This document shows positions 60,714-64,000 of a DNA stretch of 64,000 nt, one piece after another; within the stretch, counting starts at the first letter, position 1, and each line of letters opens with the position of its first letter. The stretch is from assembly GCA_017477335.1 (NCBI GenBank), contig JAFUVY010000015.1:1-64000 (forward strand), written 5' to 3'. The stretch is from Bacteroidales bacterium (lineage in GTDB: Bacteria; Bacteroidota; Bacteroidia; Bacteroidales; UBA932). Below the pieces are notes generated by a model, which was not told where the DNA came from, did not search any database, and was given only the letters and a program-made list of their open reading frames with translations. A program made the translations under genes and the position numbers.

Positions 60714-61805
60714 ATGAGAGTGCAAAGTAGTATTCTGGTGATTCTGGCACTGAGTGCCTGCACCGCAAAGTTGGAAGGGCCTGAGATTCAGCAGGCCGCA
60801 ATGACTCCTGAAAAAGTTGCCGGGAAACTTGCCCTGGCCATGACGGAAAACTCCCTTATGAAAGAAGTCCGCGACGCAGTGGATATGTCCGCCCTCAACG
60901 GCTACGACGACGAGTATCTCCTGCGGGACGCCATGCTCAACCCCGGGGTCGGCGTTGGCGGACTGCCGGAATCAAAGGCTGCGGCGGAATATCCGGAACC
61001 AATGAGGGATATCCTTGCCGCGTACGGCCTGGAATCGGCCGATGAAATGGAGGACCTTCAGATTTACTGGCCCTACTACGAAGACTGGGACGGCGAAACC
61101 CTGCCGGTAATCACTTATGACCCCGGAAACGGGGCTGACAGCAACGAGGGCTGGCTGCCGGGAGGAGAGAAGGTCCTTGTGGATGAGGAAATGGCCCGCG
61201 AAAGGCCGGTATGGGTAGTGAACCGCAACTCGGACGCAGCCTTTACATCGCTGGAGATGAAGCGGAGACAGGACCCTTCCTGGGGCACGGGAGGCGGCAC
61301 CATAGTGGTGAAGTCCACCCCCGTGGAGCCGGACATCCGCACTCTGGTTCTACGCTCCTTCAAGGCTCACAGGCAGTTTGACAGCTGGCTTGCCGGAGGC
61401 AGCGAATTCTTTGTAAAGACCGGGGCGGTGGAAGACTTTACGGCGTCCACTCCCGCAGAACTCCTTCTGTATCAGCCATCCATCACGGATTTCATGATTG
61501 TGGTCCGGCGGAAACAGGTAGGGACGGAGATTCCCTTCAATGCCGTCCTGGTGTCTGACTGGTCCCAGAAGCTTGACAACTGTGCATTCATGATTACGGA
61601 GGACGACGGCGGCACCATTACTTCCTGGAAGTGCAACGCTTTCGTGAGGGTTCAGTCCAAGAGCTACGGCTTTGAAGTTGACCTCCCCCTGAACTCCAGG
61701 GACGACATTGTCTGGCGCGGCAGCCTTACCCGTAAGTACATAGAAAAATACTCCGGGCAGAGGGTCCGCTTCGGAGACGTGGATCTGGTGCTGGAACTGA
61801 TTTAG
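60714..61805 (+). CDS. Lipoprotein of unknown function
   Basis: The ATG at 60714 gives a short lipoprotein signal with Cys16 (LALSAC), better than a TTG 18 bases earlier. The 363-residue mature protein has a helical N-terminal third (AGKLALAMTENSLMKEVRDAVD) and a beta-rich remainder with ITYDP, GWLPGGEKVLVDEE and a C-terminal VRFGDVDLVLEL. I do not recognise a family and see no catalytic motif. Lone gene between the prmC operon and convergent ispD, with which it overlaps by 4 bases. Confidence 0.75.
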   Translation: MRVQSSILVILALSACTAKLEGPEIQQAAMTPEKVAGKLALAMTENSLMKEVRDAVDMSALNGYDDEYLLRDAMLNPGVGVGGLPESKAAAEYPEPMRDILAAYGLESADEMEDLQIYWPYYEDWDGETLPVITYDPGNGADSNEGWLPGGEKVLVDEEMARERPVWVVNRNSDAAFTSLEMKRRQDPSWGTGGGTIVVKSTPVEPDIRTLVLRSFKAHRQFDSWLAGGSEFFVKTGAVEDFTASTPAELLLYQPSITDFMIVVRRKQVGTEIPFNAVLVSDWSQKLDNCAFMITEDDGGTITSWKCNAFVRVQSKSYGFEVDLPLNSRDDIVWRGSLTRKYIEKYSGQRVRFGDVDLVLELI

Positions 61806-62491
61806 CGCAGGAGGCGCTCTGCGAGGGACAGGTCTTCCGGGGTGGTGATTTTGATGTTGGTGCGCTCTCCGGGGAGCATTTTCACCGGGATGCCGGCGGC
61901 AAGGACAACGGAAGCGTCGTCCGTAAAGGCCGTGCTGTAGCCCTGAGAATAGGCTTTTTTAAGGACTTCGCTTTGGAATATCTGAGGAGTCTGGACAGAG
62001 AACACGCTGCTGCGGTCCAGGGGCTCTGCGGAGGCTTCCAGAGTGCCGTCTTCCCGGCGCAGCCCGAACTTCAGGGTATCAAAGGAAGGGAGGGCGGGGA
62101 TAACGGCCGGGAACTGCTCCGCGGCGGCAAAAAGATCCCTTACGAGTTTTACGGAAACAAGGGGGCGAACGCCGTCATGCACGGCCACGAGTGCTCCGTC
62201 CGGCACTTTTTCAAGTCCGTTTTTCACAGAATGGAAACGGGTAAAGCCACCGGTCACTATCTTCTGGGAAAATATCAGGTTCTCTGACAGGCAATAGTCT
62301 TTCCAATAGCGGACGGACTCCCTTGGGAGCACCGTAATTACGTGTATATCAGGGTCTGCTTCCAGGAACCTCTCTATGGTGAGGCGGAGGATGGGCTTGC
62401 CGCCCAAAAGCAAAAATTGCTTGGGTACGGCCGCCCCCATTCTCTGTCCGGAGCCGCCGGCAGGAACAATTAGATATTTTTCTTTTGCCAT
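61802..62491 (-). CDS. ispD: 2-C-methyl-D-erythritol 4-phosphate cytidylyltransferase
   Basis: IspD makes CDP-methylerythritol in the non-mevalonate isoprenoid pathway. The 229-residue protein has the nucleotide loop PAGGSGQRMGAAVPKQFLLLGGKPIL, VAVHDGVRPLVS, TPQIF and TDDASVV with the metal-binding Asp. The start at 62491 (MAKEKYLIVPAGG) is 4 bases downstream of a -7 box, predicting a leaderless mRNA. It is divergent from mreB. Confidence 0.95.
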   Translation of the reverse strand: MAKEKYLIVPAGGSGQRMGAAVPKQFLLLGGKPILRLTIERFLEADPDIHVITVLPRESVRYWKDYCLSENLIFSQKIVTGGFTRFHSVKNGLEKVPDGALVAVHDGVRPLVSVKLVRDLFAAAEQFPAVIPALPSFDTLKFGLRREDGTLEASAEPLDRSSVFSVQTPQIFQSEVLKKAYSQGYSTAFTDDASVVLAAGIPVKMLPGERTNIKITTPEDLSLAERLLR

Positions 62492-62495
62492 AGGG

Positions 62496-62503
62496 CAAAA
62501 ATA
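62496..62503 (-). promoter_or_regulatory. -7 box of ispD, predicted leaderless
   Basis: The minus strand reads TATTTTTG, then CCCT, then the ispD ATG. With transcription starting about 5 bases after the last G, the message would begin at the ATG itself. No -33 TTTG is seen. Confidence 0.55.
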
Positions 62504-62508
62504 CGAAA

Positions 62509-62525
62509 TATTTTTGTTAAATTTG
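62509..62525 (+). promoter_or_regulatory. mreB promoter -7 region (two consecutive boxes)
   Basis: TATTTTTG (62509-62516) and TAAATTTG (62518-62525) both match TAnnTTTG, 34 and 25 bases before the mreB ATG. TTTG at 62484-62487 is 21 bases before the first. The pair could give two start sites. The ispD -7 box is 5 bases away on the opposite strand. Confidence 0.55.
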
Positions 62526-62550
62526 GAATTCCAACCTAATTGTAATTTAC

Positions 62551-63573
62551 ATGGCATTCAGCTTTTTGAATCAAGAACTCGCTATAGACCTTGGAACGGC
62601 CAACACCGTCATTTTCCAGAATGACCAGATTGTCCTGGACGAACCCTCCATCGTCGCCATAGAAAACCAGACGGGAAAGTGCATCGCACTTGGCCAGAAG
62701 GCTAAAATGATGCACGAAAAGACAAACCCCGGCATCAAGACCGTACGTCCCCTCAGAGACGGCGTCATCGCAGACTTCAATGCCGCAGAAATGATGATCC
62801 GCGGCTTCATCAAGCAGGTAAACTCCAAGAGGAGAAGCATCTTCACCCCCAACCTCAAACTAGTCGTAGGCATTCCCTCCGGCTCCACGGAAGTTGAAAT
62901 CCGTGCTGTCCGCGACTCTTCGGAGCACGCCGGCGGCCGCGACGTCTATCTCATCTTTGAACCCATGGCGGCAGCCCTGGGTATCGGCATGGACGTGGAA
63001 GCCCCTAAGGGGAACATGGTGGTTGACATCGGCGGCGGCACTACGGAAATCGCCGTCATCTCCCTGGGCGGTATCGTAAAACAGGATTCCGTCCGCGTGG
63101 CCGGCGATGTCTTTACGGAGGACATCCGCAATTACATGCGTCAGCAGCACGTCATTAAGGTGGGTGAGACCACGGCAGAGAGAATCAAGATTGCCGTAGG
63201 TTCCGTACTCCCCCAGCTGGACGTAGAACCGGAGCCCATGATTGTACGCGGTCCCAACATCATGACCGGACATCCCGTGGAAACCGTAGTCCCCTATCAG
63301 GAGATTGCCCACTGCCTGGACAAATCCATCGCCCGCCTGGAAACCTCAATCCAGCAGGTCCTGGAGCAGACTCCCCCGGAACTTTACTCGGACATTGTGG
63401 AGAACGGCATCTTCCTGAGCGGAGGCGGTGCCCTTCTCAGAGGCCTGGACAAGCGCCTGTCGGAGAAAATGAACATACCTTTCCACGTTGCCGAAGATCC
63501 GCTTAAGGCCGTTGCCCGCGGAACCTGCATCGCCCTCAAGAATACGGACAACTATTCCTTCCTCATGCGATGA
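62551..63573 (+). CDS. mreB: Rod shape-determining actin homologue
   Basis: MreB polymerises on the inner membrane and guides sidewall peptidoglycan synthesis. The 340-residue protein has phosphate-1 AIDLGTANT, GIPSGSTEVEIRAV, EPMAAALG, phosphate-2 DIGGGTTEIAVISLGG and the C-terminal LSGGGALLRGLD and ARGTCIAL. It is complete and overlaps mreC by 4 bases (ATGA). Confidence 0.97.
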   Translation: MAFSFLNQELAIDLGTANTVIFQNDQIVLDEPSIVAIENQTGKCIALGQKAKMMHEKTNPGIKTVRPLRDGVIADFNAAEMMIRGFIKQVNSKRRSIFTPNLKLVVGIPSGSTEVEIRAVRDSSEHAGGRDVYLIFEPMAAALGIGMDVEAPKGNMVVDIGGGTTEIAVISLGGIVKQDSVRVAGDVFTEDIRNYMRQQHVIKVGETTAERIKIAVGSVLPQLDVEPEPMIVRGPNIMTGHPVETVVPYQEIAHCLDKSIARLETSIQQVLEQTPPELYSDIVENGIFLSGGGALLRGLDKRLSEKMNIPFHVAEDPLKAVARGTCIALKNTDNYSFLMR

Positions 63574-64000
63574 AATCCCGCAGTTGGATATCGGTTGCAG
63601 CAGAATTGGCGGTCTTTTTTTCACTGGAGGCCGCCTCGCTGTATATGATATCCAACAACGGAGACCTCCAGAAAAACGCCGTCGCAAGGGCCATTCACAA
63701 CGTTAGCGGCACGCTCTGGGGCGGGATAAACTCCACCGCGTCCTACTTCTCCCTTGCCAAAGAAAACCAAAGGCTGGCAGAGGAGAACTCCAAACTTACC
63801 GCCCTTGTCCTGGACCTGGAGGGAGCCTTGGCCGACATCCATACGGACACCATGGCCTTTCCCGCCAAAGCCAGGGGCTTTGAGTATATCAACGCCCAGG
63901 TGGTAAAGTCCAGCCACGCCAAAAAGCACAACTACTTTATCATCAACCGGGGCTACCTGGACGGTGTAAAGGAAAAATCCGGGGTGGTGACAAGCGACGG
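63570..64000 (+). CDS. mreC: Rod shape-determining protein, N-terminal part (runs off window)
   Basis: The ATG at 63570 overlaps the mreB stop. The visible 143 codons show a membrane helix (about 7-27), a coiled coil (LAKENQRLAEENSKLTALVLDLEG, about 65-90 in part) and the start of the beta domain (SHAKKHNYFIINRGYLDG then SGVV), matching MreC, the periplasmic scaffold that links MreB to the elongasome. No stop occurs before base 64000. Confidence 0.95.
   Translation, partial: MKSRSWISVAAELAVFFSLEAASLYMISNNGDLQKNAVARAIHNVSGTLWGGINSTASYFSLAKENQRLAEENSKLTALVLDLEGALADIHTDTMAFPAKARGFEYINAQVVKSSHAKKHNYFIINRGYLDGVKEKSGVVTSD

Noticed and set aside
1..64000. tRNA, rRNA, CRISPR, insertion sequence or phage genes
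   Set aside because: Gaps are all under 150 bases and contain no cloverleaf, repeat-spacer array, transposase or integrase coding sequence that I could recognise.

Overview
The window looks like a chromosomal segment of a Bacteroidota bacterium, most likely order Bacteroidales. The reasons are recurrent TAnnTTTG -7 promoter boxes, Bacteroidota-typical families (BACON domains, DUF5689-type OB folds, Oar-like TonB receptors, b558-type SdhC, DUF3109, many lipoproteins with an early Cys) and a moderately high GC content. I cannot name the species. I saw no rRNA, tRNA, insertion sequence, prophage or CRISPR array. Every intergenic gap is shorter than 150 bases.

Layout. (A) 1-12.9 kb is a mannoside-processing region: a surface lipoprotein with a LamG-like domain, three GH92 alpha-mannosidases, a GH125 alpha-1,6-mannosidase, a GH130 mannoside phosphorylase, mannose-6-phosphate isomerase and a LacI-type regulator. 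This set fits stepwise trimming of high-mannose N-glycan or mannan and entry of mannose into glycolysis. There is no SusC/SusD pair in the window. (B) 12.9-28.9 kb, same strand and nearly gap-free with A, holds an M3 peptidase, a DUF5689 lipoprotein, two Oar-like TonB receptors, two secreted nucleases of unrelated folds (EEP and NUC1/beta-beta-alpha-metal) and two large lipoproteins built of BACON and OB-like repeats. I read B as a candidate surface system for capturing, cutting and importing extracellular nucleic acid. It is the best candidate for an undescribed system here.

(C) 28.9-64 kb is housekeeping DNA in short operons, mostly in divergent pairs: smpB / miaA-rluA-like; metK; a TrpB2-type enzyme; a lone sdhC / pyrH; two M23 proteins / alaS-lptG::fmt-thiN; TPR-U32 / M16-like-DUF3109; a coiled-coil protein-hemW-membrane protein-DUF2007 / aminopeptidase P; topA-lrp / PBP1A-ddl-prmC; an orphan lipoprotein; ispD / mreB-mreC (mreC runs off the end).

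Main oddities in C: an in-frame fusion of an LptG-like permease to methionyl-tRNA formyltransferase; a short MiaA lacking the usual helical insertion; an M23 protein that lost a catalytic His beside an intact paralogue; an M16-fold protein without the HxxEH motif; an sdhC without sdhA/sdhB; very compact bidirectional promoters, two of which predict leaderless mRNAs (miaA, ispD); convergent genes that overlap at their 3' ends; and an attenuator-like leader before the PBP1A operon.
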